From Pseudoalteromonas sp. R3 (GTDB taxonomy: Bacteria; Pseudomonadota; Gammaproteobacteria; Enterobacterales; Alteromonadaceae), in NCBI RefSeq assembly GCF_004014715.1, contig NZ_CP034834.1:1116001-1180000 (forward strand): a DNA stretch of 64,000 nt, read 5' to 3'. Below the pieces are notes generated by a model that worked only from the letters and a program-made list of their open reading frames with translations, was not told where the DNA came from and ran no database searches. This document shows positions 9,982-19,109 of the stretch, one piece after another; the first letter of the stretch is position 1; each line of letters opens with the position of its first letter. The translations under genes were made by a program, and so were the position numbers.

Positions 9982-10530
9982 ATGGGGAGCACATCTTTGG
10001 TTAGAGAAAACTACTTCAATAAAAGAGCTTCCGTGCATTGCTTTGTAATTGCTGTAATTTACCTGATTTTAGATATTCAATTATTGCTCTATGGAGAGAG
10101 TCAAACCCTGAGCTTTGAATTTTTGTTCAATGTTAAGGTGTTCATGTGTTTTCTGTACTTGCTATGCTCAGAGAAGATAACAGGATACTTTGAGCAAGAG
10201 GATAACCTGTCGTTAGACTTTACGCTTCACATGGCTACGTTTTTATTTATGCTTTGGCTTATGGTCGTGCCCGGAATTTTTGGCATCGCTTTTTCAAAAT
10301 ATTTTGGGTGTGTCCTGATAATACTGTTGATAGGGTCAGTCCCCATGGTGTTTGAGGTTATAAAATGCAGAGAAGTTAACCACGTTAGCTTAGGTCTCGT
10401 GTGCGTGGAATTGATAATTAAAGCAGCCTTTGTCTTCTGTGTTATCGTTATTTTGATGTATTTCGTATCTAGCAATTGGTCATGGGAAATCAGGCCGATC
10501 CACACACTGATTAAAAATCACTATTTATGA
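9982..10530 (+). CDS. Hypothetical membrane protein
   Basis: A 182-residue protein not assignable to a family. It has about five predicted membrane segments (near residues 20-37, 45-62, 80-100, 103-122 and 135-160) and short polar ends, so it is probably an inner-membrane protein. There is no clear ribosome-binding site before the ATG. It opens a stretch of small, AT-rich, poorly conserved genes (9.9-11.1 kb), which may be recently acquired. Confidence 0.55.
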   Translation: MGSTSLVRENYFNKRASVHCFVIAVIYLILDIQLLLYGESQTLSFEFLFNVKVFMCFLYLLCSEKITGYFEQEDNLSLDFTLHMATFLFMLWLMVVPGIFGIAFSKYFGCVLIILLIGSVPMVFEVIKCREVNHVSLGLVCVELIIKAAFVFCVIVILMYFVSSNWSWEIRPIHTLIKNHYL

Positions 10531-10645
10531 CTTAAAATCAAGGTGGTAGAGAAGTTTTATCACAGCACTTATCTTACAGGAGTGTGGTGATAACAATGTT
10601 TGGAATCATATTGACGCTCAAGATGGTGGTAAGGTCTCCCTCTAC

Positions 10646-10819
10646 ATGAGCAACTTTAAACCTTATGAAATAAACGTCATTTCCACAGTTAATGGTCAGG
10701 TATTAGATAGGTTTAAAACAGTGATAGGGTGCTCGTATTATAGGGTATTTGAATTGCCTGAAGAGTATTCTGGAATAACCGTAAATGGAGTTCCGGTCGG
10801 TGGTCAGAAAGTGAATTGA
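10646..10819 (+). CDS. Small hypothetical ORF, possibly a degenerate lipoprotein gene
   Basis: Reading from the ATG gives 57 residues (starting MSNFKPYEINVIS). The same frame is open from 10546 and encodes a hydrophobic stretch followed by CGDNNVWNHID, which looks like the N-terminal part of a lipoprotein without a usable start codon. The gene may therefore be longer but broken, or the short version may be used. It lies between two small membrane-protein genes on the same strand. Weakly supported. Confidence 0.35.
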   Translation: MSNFKPYEINVISTVNGQVLDRFKTVIGCSYYRVFELPEEYSGITVNGVPVGGQKVN

Positions 10820-10862
10820 ATGGTAAAATCCACTTAAACAACAGCTTAAGGCTATCAGAAAA

Positions 10863-11099
10863 ATGAATAGAGGTCTTGGGTTCACTTTGAGAGCCTTGTG
10901 CTTAACCTATAGTGCCGTAATTGGGAAAGTGCTATATGGGTGTTATTTGACTGGTGAAATAAAGACAAAATATAAAGCTTTGAGTTTTGAACATGATGGA
11001 ATGGAATTCGTTCTGGCCGTTTCTTTCCAAGCTGCCATATTTCTATTTTTAGTCGTGGTGGCTTGTAAGCCTGATCTAATAGTGAAAGATAAAGTTTAA
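10863..11099 (+). CDS. Hypothetical small membrane protein
   Basis: A 78-residue protein with two hydrophobic segments (about residues 8-27 and 50-68) separated by a charged loop. AAGG lies about 15 bases upstream. No family is recognised. It belongs to the same AT-rich patch as the two preceding genes and could be part of one transcript. Confidence 0.45.
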   Translation: MNRGLGFTLRALCLTYSAVIGKVLYGCYLTGEIKTKYKALSFEHDGMEFVLAVSFQAAIFLFLVVVACKPDLIVKDKV

Positions 11100-11336
11100 C
11101 GAGACAATTAAAGTAATGCGGGTGAGCGGCATTTTTATGAAACCGCGTGTGTCAGCGAGCTTTTTCTAATAAATTAAAGCAGCTTTAAGGTTCTGTATAG
11201 CAGTAACCAAGTGCTTATGGTTGTGCTTAGGTTATTGAAGAAAAGCCTGATTTACTGCCAGAGCACAGTGCACCGCAAAGTGCATCAATCTTACAGTTAA
11301 ATGAGCAACCATTAAACTTAGATATAAGTCCGCACT

Positions 11337-11750
11337 CTACATAAACAACTCTTTAAACTGATCCCACAAGCCTAGCGACTCATTGGCAAAAATATCTATA
11401 CCTAACCAGGATTTAAGCAGATAAAGAACAACGAGTATAATACCCAACAAGATCATGGCAACAACGAATAAGGTAATCAAAAACATAACCGCTGCTGTGA
11501 CTCTTTCAGTATGGCTAAGGCGACGTTTGTTCACCCCGCCCAGAAAGACAAAATAAAAGCTCCAGGGTAAAAATGGCAACGCCAGAGTGGGTCTGAAATC
11601 TATTTTATGATTGTTCCAGTCCCGGGTATTGATTGCTTTTTGCAGTGCTTTGCGTTGTTTATAAGTAAAGCTTTCTGCAACTTCAGGGTCCATTTTGCCA
11701 AGGAGCTGCTTAACATGAGCATGTCGTTGGTCGGATTTATTCACCGTCAT
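11337..11750 (-). CDS. Conserved-type hypothetical membrane protein
   Basis: A 137-residue protein with a charged N-terminal half (HVKQLLGKMDPEVAES, then YKQRKALQKAI), a short hydrophobic segment LALPFLPWSFYFVFLGG, and a longer membrane segment near residues 88-110. The layout suggests a small inner-membrane protein with a cytoplasmic N-terminal domain. AGGAGG is well placed upstream of the start. No function can be assigned. Confidence 0.65.
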   Translation of the reverse strand: MTVNKSDQRHAHVKQLLGKMDPEVAESFTYKQRKALQKAINTRDWNNHKIDFRPTLALPFLPWSFYFVFLGGVNKRRLSHTERVTAAVMFLITLFVVAMILLGIILVVLYLLKSWLGIDIFANESLGLWDQFKELFM

Positions 11751-11898
11751 ACAGCCTCCTTAGCCATTGAGTCATGTCAGTATTGAGACGGCAACAGGTT
11801 TGACGTGCGTACTCACCTCAAATGATTTACCGATTATTCTATGAGTTTAGCTCGACATATCATGCTATCAATAACAGCAAGCAATCTAATTCATTTAA

Positions 11899-12780
11899 TC
11901 ACCCTGCTGTCAGTGTTGGGGCTTTCCTATGTTGTTTAATTGCCCAGGCAGTGAACAACCCGGCACTGATAAACATAAACAAGCTATAGATGCTTGGTGC
12001 AATAGACATCACTTCATTGCCCAACAGCCCGGTTGTTACCAAAAGGGCGAGAGTGCCATTTTGCAGACCTACCTCAAGGGTAATGGTGCGGGTCTGTGTA
12101 TCGCAGCGCAATAAAGTACGCGCCACCAAAAATCCACTAACCATAGAAATAAGGTTTAAGGTGATGACAGAGGGGCCAGCCATGATCAGGTAATCAACCA
12201 ACTTATCACCCAGTTTAATACAAATACTGAGTATCACCAGGAGTAAGACTGCGACTGAGAACCAGCTGATATAGGGACTGGCTGATTTAGCAAAGTGAGG
12301 CCACCTGGCATTAATCCCCATACCGACCAGGACTGGTAAAACACCGACCACAATAAGCTGTAACCAGGCTTTTAAAATAGGGAACTCGATCATGGTATCG
12401 TTTTGGCCATAATATCCGATTGCCCATGCAGCCAGAAATGGCAAACTAAATGGGGTGATAAACCCTATCACGGCAGTTAAAGATACCGACAGACCGACAT
12501 CCCCTTTGGCCAGATAAGAATAGAGGTTCGAGGTTGTCCCGCCCGGGCATAAAGCCAGAATAAATAAGCCAATTGCCAGCTCCCCGGTAAGCCCTGTAAA
12601 TGCAATAACAGCAATAGCAAGCAAGGGGAGTAAAATAAGCTGACACAGTACCCCAATGAAAAAGCTTTTGGGTTGCAAAAACACGCGCTGAAAGTCTGCC
12701 ATTTTCAGGCTAAGGCCCACGCCAGCCATAATAAATATGAGTGCGACAGGTAAGCCGATTTCGATCAATGCAGATGGCAT
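11899..12780 (-). CDS. Bile acid:sodium symporter family (BASS) transporter
   Basis: A 293-residue inner-membrane protein with about nine to ten hydrophobic segments, matching the BASS/SBF family (PF01758). Bacterial members carry organic anions such as keto acids or sulfonates with sodium. The family motif region LALCPGGTTSNLYSYLAKGDVGLS, in two parts around the conserved PGG and SN, is clear, as is EVGLQNGTLAL in the second half, which contributes to sodium binding. It stands alone on the minus strand. Substrate unknown. Confidence 0.88.
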   Translation of the reverse strand: MPSALIEIGLPVALIFIMAGVGLSLKMADFQRVFLQPKSFFIGVLCQLILLPLLAIAVIAFTGLTGELAIGLFILALCPGGTTSNLYSYLAKGDVGLSVSLTAVIGFITPFSLPFLAAWAIGYYGQNDTMIEFPILKAWLQLIVVGVLPVLVGMGINARWPHFAKSASPYISWFSVAVLLLVILSICIKLGDKLVDYLIMAGPSVITLNLISMVSGFLVARTLLRCDTQTRTITLEVGLQNGTLALLVTTGLLGNEVMSIAPSIYSLFMFISAGLFTAWAIKQHRKAPTLTAG

Positions 12781-12972
12781 TTCTTGGTCCTTGTTGTGCC
12801 CGGTTCAGTTAATTTTAGCAAGCGTAACAGCACATCGTCACATTCGTTTTTTAATCAATGGCGTCAGGGTACATTGCTATGTCAACAAGGTAGCATGTCT
12901 TTTTTACTGTGATGTGAAGCGCTAAGCCGTTTTAATGGGCTTTGTCAGAAGCGGCTGGAGCAGATAAATAAA

Positions 12973-13000
12973 ACGGCCAGTCTTTGTACGATCTGGCCGT
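12973..13000 (-). terminator. Terminator of the 13090-14457 lipoprotein gene
   Basis: ACGGCCAG and CTGGCCGT form an eight-base stem with a 12-base loop. On the minus strand it is followed by TTTATTTA, which orients it after the lipoprotein gene. The rest of 12781-13089 contains no supported gene. Confidence 0.8.
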
Positions 13001-13089
13001 CTTTATCCGGTCATTGGTTTGTAGTGCTAATCTATTCAGCAACTCCAATGGTGTTGGGAAATGTCATGTATTTCGGTGTCGTTAGACGA

Positions 13090-14457
13090 TTATTCAGATA
13101 CTTCAATCTCAAAACTATAAACGGCTGCACCTTTTAAGAGCGAGGTATCTGTGTATACGTTACCAGCGTCCCCTTTTTGAAATTCCCGTCTGAGGGCGTC
13201 AAATTCACCCGAAAAATTCAGAGCGGCGACATCCAGGTTGATCTCAATCCCCTCAACTGAAGTGACATTGGTATTCACACTGGTACCAAATTCGAAATCG
13301 GGAATGGTCGCCTGAGGTTTACTCATGACTTCCCATCGGACTTTACCATTGGCAGTGTCTTCCCACAGCAATGTAATGGCGACCATATTAACTCGCGGGT
13401 CCACACCCGAAAAATCATAGTCGAACAAATTAGCGCTGTTTGGGTCCGCCATGGACTGTGCAAATTGTTCAAACGCATTTTGAAAAGCGCTATTGAAAAG
13501 TAAAGGCGTGGTGCTAGCAGGCTGGCCATCATCAGCAATGGTGTTTACGGTCGCCGATGAGGTGTACATATCAAAGCCCGGTAAAACGGCGTGCTCAGTA
13601 ATAGCGTTGTATGCATAGCTGGTAGTTGCAAGGTCCGGGAAAATAAACTTGTTGCGCGGATTAGCGCCCAGAATGATATGGTTGCTGAGCTGTTCTTTGT
13701 CATTAAATGAACTCAGAAACACGCGTGATTCAGGGTACTCAGCCTTAGAGAAGGGTAAAGCGGCAATATTTACTCTCACACCCGGGCTGGAAAAGTCGTT
13801 ATCGGTCAACTCAAGCGGGCCGTCTCCTTCGAGATTAAACAGGCCACCACGCACATCACTGTAGTCTTCATTGCTGATATGCAGGATGGTATGTTTACTC
13901 TCTTCACAAAAATAGGCAGCATCTGGAACCGGAGCCTTCAATGGGACATCGTCGCCAATAAAGCCGCTGATATAGTAGTCTGGCTGACTTGCAGAAAGGG
14001 CACTCAGATCCAGACTTTTTCTCGGGCAGTCACAGCTTGGTTTCTGATCAAACTCGATTATGCCGTAGTCCGTGTTGGTAATATCCAGCAGGGTATAGAG
14101 CTGAGTGTGCAGTGTCTGGCCACCAATACTCTTGGCAACCAAAGAGACGTGGTGTGTGTTCTCTGGTAGCGCCTGCGCGAGTTTGCCGTCTGCACCCGTT
14201 TTAGCACTGGCAATGACCTGACCGCTGGCATTGTGGAAGATGACATCTGCAACAGTGGGGTTGGGCACTGCGCTGCAATCATTGATGAGTGTTGCTTCGA
14301 CTGAAAACACTGGGGTCGGTTTATTAGGATCCGGTTTAGAGGCATTGGCTTTTGTTTGTTGTTCGTTACCCACAACAGTCTTATCGCCGGATGAACCACC
14401 GCAAGCAGAGAGCGTAATGGCAGCACTGATAGCTAGAAAAAGTCCTTTAAACTTCAT
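13090..14457 (-). CDS. Large lipoprotein of unknown function
   Basis: A 455-residue protein with a type II signal peptide and lipobox LSAC at about residue 19, followed by a GGSSG tether, so it is probably anchored in the outer membrane. Residues 50-130 look like an immunoglobulin-like or carboxypeptidase-regulatory beta domain (VEATLINDCSAVPNPTVADV). The rest is rich in beta-strand patterns and Asn/Asp, with paired cysteines (KPSCDCPRK). No catalytic motif was found. It is monocistronic with its own terminator, and lies beside, but not with, the two double-glycine peptide genes. Confidence 0.75.
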   Translation of the reverse strand: MKFKGLFLAISAAITLSACGGSSGDKTVVGNEQQTKANASKPDPNKPTPVFSVEATLINDCSAVPNPTVADVIFHNASGQVIASAKTGADGKLAQALPENTHHVSLVAKSIGGQTLHTQLYTLLDITNTDYGIIEFDQKPSCDCPRKSLDLSALSASQPDYYISGFIGDDVPLKAPVPDAAYFCEESKHTILHISNEDYSDVRGGLFNLEGDGPLELTDNDFSSPGVRVNIAALPFSKAEYPESRVFLSSFNDKEQLSNHIILGANPRNKFIFPDLATTSYAYNAITEHAVLPGFDMYTSSATVNTIADDGQPASTTPLLFNSAFQNAFEQFAQSMADPNSANLFDYDFSGVDPRVNMVAITLLWEDTANGKVRWEVMSKPQATIPDFEFGTSVNTNVTSVEGIEINLDVAALNFSGEFDALRREFQKGDAGNVYTDTSLLKGAAVYSFEIEVSE

Positions 14458-14851
14458 TTTTTCTCCAATTTATAAATCGTTATATCCATACACTTTAAAA
14501 CTAAATCGCATTTTAACAGATGTTGTATGTTCTTGTATTATGGACAAAGGCTTTATTTGTATTCATAGTTGGCTGATTTGTTTTTAGATGTAAATGAGAG
14601 CCGAGTATGAGAAATAATAATAATTGATTTGAATAGCTAAAAGACGCCGCCTCTGGTGCCGTTTGAGCCATTCAGAACTTAAAACTCGTCGCAGGGACAC
14701 GAGGTCACGCAAGCCATACCTTACTCAGGTTCTGTTACACAGTCCACTGAGGAGATTAAGAAAGGCATTAGGTGTTCACTCTGCTGAGGGGGGATGCCAG
14801 GAAAGGCTCTGGCAATGCAACCTCTTTAGCAGAAGTTGCATTGTCCGGCGG
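14458..14851. other. Intergenic region with a 15-base stem-loop
   Basis: There is no supported gene. The clearest structure is a stem-loop at 14811-14845, with arms 14811-14825 and 14831-14845 matching at 13 of 15 positions around TTAGC. It lies immediately downstream of the peptide gene on the minus strand, and lacks a T tract. Confidence 0.6.
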
Positions 14852-15073
14852 TTAGTTGAAGTCAGTACACGGACCTGTGACTACACAATACTGACCAGGA
14901 CCAGGACTTGTCGCAATGGTATCTGTGTCAGTTGGTGGCGGACAGTTACGGTAACTTGGGTAGCTGCTATCAGGTTCAACGTTGCCGCCTGCAATGTTAG
15001 GCGTTTGCGCCAGATTCAACTGCTGAGACTGAGATAGCGCTTTTAATTTGGTTTTTTTGACTTGTAATTTCAT
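14852..15073 (-). CDS. Double-glycine leader peptide, candidate RiPP/bacteriocin precursor 1
   Basis: A 73-residue peptide. Residues 1-30 form a lysine-rich leader (MKLQVKKTKLKALS) ending in AQTPNIAGG, a double-glycine-type cleavage site. The 43-residue core is rich in Pro, Thr and Ser, has three cysteines and ends with CVVTGPCTDFN. The gene is clearly related to the next one (15248-15427): same leader pattern, same TPxIAGG, and a CVxTGxC tail. GG leaders are normally cut by a peptidase-containing ABC transporter during export; no such transporter or modifying enzyme is in the window. It could be an antimicrobial or signalling peptide. AAGGAAT precedes the start. Confidence 0.7.
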   Translation of the reverse strand: MKLQVKKTKLKALSQSQQLNLAQTPNIAGGNVEPDSSYPSYRNCPPPTDTDTIATSPGPGQYCVVTGPCTDFN

Positions 15074-15211
15074 GAATTATTCCTTAATTATTCATTTTAG
15101 AAGAGACCTACGATTTTCCTGCTGTAGGTACATTTAATGTGCATGATGTGTTTTTTGTTGTCAAACTATTTCTTTGGTGTTTCTTTTTTGTATTTTTAAG
15201 CGGTAGGTTGA

Positions 15212-15230
15212 AAGCCCGTAAAACGGGCTT
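15212..15230 (-). terminator. Hairpin after the second double-glycine peptide gene
   Basis: AAGCCCGT and ACGGGCTT form an eight-base stem on a three-base loop, 18 bases beyond the stop of the 15248-15427 gene. The T tract is short, so termination strength is uncertain. Confidence 0.6.
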
Positions 15231-15247
15231 TGCAGTATGCTGAAAGT

Positions 15248-15427
15248 TTAGTTACAGACACCTGTTATCACGCAGGGGCTGCCAGATGCACATTCTGCTG
15301 TGAGTGGAATACAATCCCGGTTCCACCAGGAAAATTCTCCTCCGGCAATCTGAGGTGTTTGAGCCGGAGTCAGCTTTTTTGCCTCTGAAAGGGACTTCAG
15401 GTGCGATTTTTTCATTGTTAGTTTCAT
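15248..15427 (-). CDS. Double-glycine leader peptide, candidate RiPP/bacteriocin precursor 2
   Basis: This gene encodes 59 residues and is easily missed because of its size. The leader (MKLTMKKSHLKSLSEAKK) ends in AQTPQIAGG at residue 30, exactly as in the 14852-15073 peptide. The 29-residue core begins EFSWWNRDC, has four cysteines and ends CVITGVCN. AAAGGA precedes the ATG by about seven bases. The shared leader but different cores are the usual pattern for precursors that share one export or maturation machine. That machine is not in this window, so the pair is an orphan here. Confidence 0.72.
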   Translation of the reverse strand: MKLTMKKSHLKSLSEAKKLTPAQTPQIAGGEFSWWNRDCIPLTAECASGSPCVITGVCN

Positions 15428-15678
15428 TTTTTATCCTTTGTAATGTTCGTTATTCTTCCTTTACTGCAAACGTCAAAGGGGCGTTTTTAATTTGTCGCAT
15501 CATTGCCTATGTTGTCAAACAGTTTTAATTAGAGTAAATAAGTGACTATCATGGTTGGCATTTGCAGTTGGTCTGGGCCCTCGATAACGTGGCATTGTTT
15601 GTCAGTGAACCAGATATGGTCTGAGCTCGCTAAAAGCGCTACAATTCATCTTCAATATTTGCAGGCAGAGAACATCGC

Positions 15679-16884
15679 GTGACCGTTGATCGTCAACTTA
15701 TCAGTACTTTACATACCGCATTTAACAGTATTACCCAGCAATCTTTATATGCCGATAAAGTTATTCAGCACCATATACATGATAATCCGCAATGGCGTCG
15801 TGAAGACAAAGGCTATTTTGTTACGACTCTTTATGACTTAGTGCGTTATGTACGCAAGCTGGCATATCTCAGTGACGTTAGTGAGCAAGAGTTCTGGCCC
15901 ATCTGGCAGGCGTATCAGTTGCTCAATGGTGAGCACATCCCTGACTGGCCAGAAATGCGCAACTTGTCAAAGTCTGATCTGCAAGAGCGACTTGAGAACG
16001 CATCACAGGCAATCCAGCTTAGTTACCCTGACTGGCTGGATACACTGGGGGATTCTCAACTAGGACATCTGTGGCCTGTTGTGGCTGAAGCCTTAAATCG
16101 TGCACCTGGTTATTACCTTAGAGCCAACACATTAAAAAGCTCAGCCCAGTCACTTGTCAGTAAGCTAGCTAAGGAGCAGATCTCCAGCGAGCCGGTTTCC
16201 CCAGAATTGCCGGATGCGTTGTCTATTCAGGCAGTTGATAAGCTATTTAAATCAACTGCGTTTCAGTCAGGCGAATGCGAAATGCAGGATGCAGGTTCTC
16301 AGCAGATAGCCCCTTTACTGGATGTTGCGCCCGGCATGAAGGTCGTTGATGCCTGTGCTGGAGCGGGGGGAAAGAGCTTACACCTTGCTGCTTTGATGAA
16401 AAACAAAGGTCGCTTACTTTCTATGGACATTCATCAGCACAAGCTTGATAACCTGAAAAAGCGAGCAAAGCGTGCCGGTTGCCATATGATTGAAACGCGG
16501 CTTATTAAAAATAACAAGACCATCAAACGCCTTAAAGATAAATTTGATCGGGTTTTGCTTGATGTCCCCTGCTCGGGAACGGGGGTTTTACGGCGCAACC
16601 CAGACAGTAAATGGCATCTCACAGAGCGAAATGTCGATGAACTTATTGCACTTCAAGCGGATCTGCTGCAAAGATACAGCCAGATGTGCCGCCCAGGTGG
16701 TAAGCTGGTATATGCAACCTGTTCAGTATTACCGGTTGAAAATCAACAGCAAGTCGCTCAGTTTTTGGATGTAAATCCTGGCTGGACTCTGCAACAAGAG
16801 CTGAGTCTGTTGCCTGGTGTTAACTCAGAATTTGACGGATTTTATGGCGCTGTTTTGTGCCGTAACCAATCACCTAAAGATTAA
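15679..16884 (+). CDS. RsmB/RsmF-type RNA (cytosine-C5) methyltransferase
   Basis: A 401-residue SAM-dependent methyltransferase that probably methylates cytosine in rRNA. An N-terminal helical, NusB-like region is followed by a Rossmann domain with VDACAGAGGKSLHLA (SAM binding). The two catalytic cysteines of the NOL1/NOP2/Sun family are present in DVPCSGTG and YATCSVLPVEN. Translation appears to start at GTG. It precedes the DUF2999 gene by 15 bases, so they are probably co-transcribed. It resembles RsmB but may be a lineage-specific paralogue; the exact RNA site is not determined. Confidence 0.88.
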   Translation: MTVDRQLISTLHTAFNSITQQSLYADKVIQHHIHDNPQWRREDKGYFVTTLYDLVRYVRKLAYLSDVSEQEFWPIWQAYQLLNGEHIPDWPEMRNLSKSDLQERLENASQAIQLSYPDWLDTLGDSQLGHLWPVVAEALNRAPGYYLRANTLKSSAQSLVSKLAKEQISSEPVSPELPDALSIQAVDKLFKSTAFQSGECEMQDAGSQQIAPLLDVAPGMKVVDACAGAGGKSLHLAALMKNKGRLLSMDIHQHKLDNLKKRAKRAGCHMIETRLIKNNKTIKRLKDKFDRVLLDVPCSGTGVLRRNPDSKWHLTERNVDELIALQADLLQRYSQMCRPGGKLVYATCSVLPVENQQQVAQFLDVNPGWTLQQELSLLPGVNSEFDGFYGAVLCRNQSPKD

Positions 16885-16899
16885 ACTAGGATAAAACAC

Positions 16900-17151
16900 A
16901 TGAATCCCATTATTGCTTTGCTTAAAGAGCACAACATCAGTGACGAAAAAATCAATGAAGTATTCAAGGCGTTGACCGAAAACCCGCTAATGGCTATGGC
17001 TGTCGTTCAGCAGTTGAATATTCCTGCGGATAAGCTTCAACAGCTGATGGCCCTCGTAATGCAAAACCCGGCACTGATCAAAGAAGCGGTGCAGGAGCTC
17101 GGCCTTGATTACGATAAAGTAGAACAAGCAAAAGCACAGCTTAAACAATAA
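16900..17151 (+). CDS. DUF2999 family protein
   Basis: An 83-residue, all-helical cytosolic protein starting MNPIIALLKEHNISDEKINE and containing NPLMAMAVVQQL and LVMQNPALIKEAVQELG. The pattern matches DUF2999, a small family that I know from Vibrionales and Alteromonadales; its function is unknown. It lies 15 bases after the methyltransferase and probably shares its promoter. Confidence 0.8.
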   Translation: MNPIIALLKEHNISDEKINEVFKALTENPLMAMAVVQQLNIPADKLQQLMALVMQNPALIKEAVQELGLDYDKVEQAKAQLKQ

Positions 17152-17300
17152 GTAATCACAATAGTACGAACAGGCTGGAGATCCTATCCGGTCTGTTCGA
17201 CGCCCGACTTTTTCAGACTTTTCATCAGACAAACCCGTTTCCTTTGACTAAACTAGATGCTAACCGCGTGGTAGCACTATTTTAATAATAAGGATACACA

Positions 17301-18095
17301 ATGCTCTCCAGCAAGACCCTTGAACACGACTCCCCCATGGTGTTTGTGTTATTTATGGCAGTTGCCTGTTTTTTTTATTTTTTTCGGCCTGGGTTTATGT
17401 CGCCAGAGCCACAAACTGATAAACCTAGCCTGGTCATGTTTCCAAAGAACTTGCAGCACTATCTCAGTAACCCAAATGCAGAGACTGTTTTGGGGATCGA
17501 TGTATCGCATTATCAGGGGGTCGTCGATTGGCAGCAGGTTGCCAGGGCTGGAGTGCAATTTGTTTATATCAAGGCTACTGATGGTATTACCTATCGGGAT
17601 CCTGAATTCTATTCCCACCTAAAAGGAGCGCAGGCCGCAGGTTTGCAGACTGGGGCGTACCATTTCTTTGAACCAGACGATGATCCCATTAAGCAGGCAG
17701 GCAACTTTGTGACGACCGTACAGGGGCTTGAGCTGACACTCATGCCTATGTTGGATGTGGAGATCACCAGTAATCGTTCTGCGCAGTTGATCAGTAGCGG
17801 TGTTGCCAAATTCATAGCGGAGGTGGAGCAGCGCACAGGGTGTCAGACGATCCTCTATAGTTATGGCGATTATTGGCAACAGAATTTATCAGCTCAATTT
17901 TCCAGTCAGCCTTTTTGGTTAGCTGACTACGCCGACAGTCCCAGTGTGCCAGAACAGGCGCAGGCTTGGTGGCTGTGGCAATATTCAGATTCTGCGCGAG
18001 TTGCAGGGGTGAAGACCCAAGTTGATATTGATGTGGTGATAGCAGGTGAGTCAGGGTTAGATGCAATGAAGTGCACAAGTAAAGGAGCAAAATAA
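17301..18095 (+). CDS. Membrane-anchored GH25 muramidase
   Basis: A 264-residue protein. One membrane segment near residues 13-29 would place the catalytic domain in the periplasm. The GH25 (Chalaropsis-type lysozyme) fold is shown by VLGIDVSHYQGVVDW, YIKATDG, TGAYHFF, the catalytic DVE in PMLDVEITSN and the terminal WLWQYSDSARVAG. Such enzymes cut the MurNAc-GlcNAc bond of peptidoglycan. Its stop overlaps by one base the start of the following membrane-protein gene. It could serve in cell-wall remodelling or in interbacterial attack; the sequence does not decide. Confidence 0.88.
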   Translation: MLSSKTLEHDSPMVFVLFMAVACFFYFFRPGFMSPEPQTDKPSLVMFPKNLQHYLSNPNAETVLGIDVSHYQGVVDWQQVARAGVQFVYIKATDGITYRDPEFYSHLKGAQAAGLQTGAYHFFEPDDDPIKQAGNFVTTVQGLELTLMPMLDVEITSNRSAQLISSGVAKFIAEVEQRTGCQTILYSYGDYWQQNLSAQFSSQPFWLADYADSPSVPEQAQAWWLWQYSDSARVAGVKTQVDIDVVIAGESGLDAMKCTSKGAK

Positions 18096-19009
18096 TGAAC
18101 TTTGCGAAACAACTTTGGCAACATGAGCACACAGTTATGAGGGCACTTTTATTATTGGTTGTGGTGAGTTTTTTAACTTTGGTCGTGCTCCACTACCATG
18201 ACTGGCAGCATCGCCCGGATGCTTTATACCTGAGCAATCAGGCGTATCTGCATCATGTGGAGGTGCAGGCATTAGACGATTTGTTTTATCTGGCTGAGAT
18301 CAATGGTCTGCTTAAAGTCGTGGAAAGCAGTCAGGTTGGGGTGTCGTTTATTGCTGAGTTTAAAGTGGATGTTGGCAATATGATTGCGACGGTTACACAC
18401 TATCTGCAACAAGGCATCAACCTGAACCTTGCGTCACTGGTTGCCGTGGAGATCCTATCCTTACTCAGCGAAGCGGCCCATGTCATCGTTATGCCGCTAT
18501 TGGTGATCACTTTGAGTGGTGCGACAATATGGCTGTGTGCTGAGCTATTTGGTTTGCCTGTAGTTATGTGTGCGGTGCTTAAGCGGGTGTGTGAGGGTTT
18601 ATTACTCTCTTTTGTACTACTACACTTGATGCTGCCTTATGCCATTCACATCAGCGGAGCTATAAGTCACTCCGTCAGCGCCAGCTACAAAACCACAGGT
18701 CGCACTGCACTACTGCAATATCATCAGGATGTCACTCGTGGGCAAAACAAAGCGTCGTTAAAAGATAAAGCAGAGTCGAGTATCCATGAGCTGGAGAAAG
18801 TATCGCCTAAGCATGTCAGATATCAGCAAAATGCTTTGTCACACTATTTGGTAAGTACGCTGGCGGTGAATCTGTTTGACCTGATCTTAATGCCATTGCT
18901 ACTTATCTGGGGGTTCTATCGTATTGTGAAGGGGCTGTACCTGCATGCTCAGGAAACCTATCGGATAGCTAAAAGAAGTGATAGTGCAGAAACGATAAAA
19001 GGGCCATAA
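18095..19009 (+). CDS. Hypothetical multi-spanning membrane protein paired with GH25
   Basis: A 304-residue protein of unknown family. Predicted layout: one membrane segment near residues 15-35, a periplasmic stretch, a cluster of three hydrophobic segments at about residues 130-200, a polar loop rich in Lys and Ser, and a final segment near 255-275. It overlaps the GH25 muramidase gene by one base, so their products are made together. A regulator, partner or immunity protein for the muramidase is possible but unproven. Confidence 0.7.
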   Translation: MNFAKQLWQHEHTVMRALLLLVVVSFLTLVVLHYHDWQHRPDALYLSNQAYLHHVEVQALDDLFYLAEINGLLKVVESSQVGVSFIAEFKVDVGNMIATVTHYLQQGINLNLASLVAVEILSLLSEAAHVIVMPLLVITLSGATIWLCAELFGLPVVMCAVLKRVCEGLLLSFVLLHLMLPYAIHISGAISHSVSASYKTTGRTALLQYHQDVTRGQNKASLKDKAESSIHELEKVSPKHVRYQQNALSHYLVSTLAVNLFDLILMPLLLIWGFYRIVKGLYLHAQETYRIAKRSDSAETIKGP

Positions 19010-19018
19010 AGGCCCTTT
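18998..19018 (+). terminator. Stem-loop at the end of the GH25 operon
   Basis: AAAGGGCC (18998-19005) pairs with GGCCCTTT (19011-19018); the stop codon of the membrane protein lies in the loop. No long T tract follows. Confidence 0.55.
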
Positions 19019-19109
19019 GGTGAAGTATCGTTCAAGTTAGTTTGGTTACTCTAACCCCTTAAAGCAACCAACCAATTGTTTTGCAACTGAGGCTTATCTC
19101 ATTAAGTTT

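Noticed and set aside
14663..15037. A 124-codon plus-strand frame opposite the double-glycine peptide
   Set aside because: It is antisense to a gene with a clear leader pattern and good start site, and its product is Arg- and Thr-rich nonsense.
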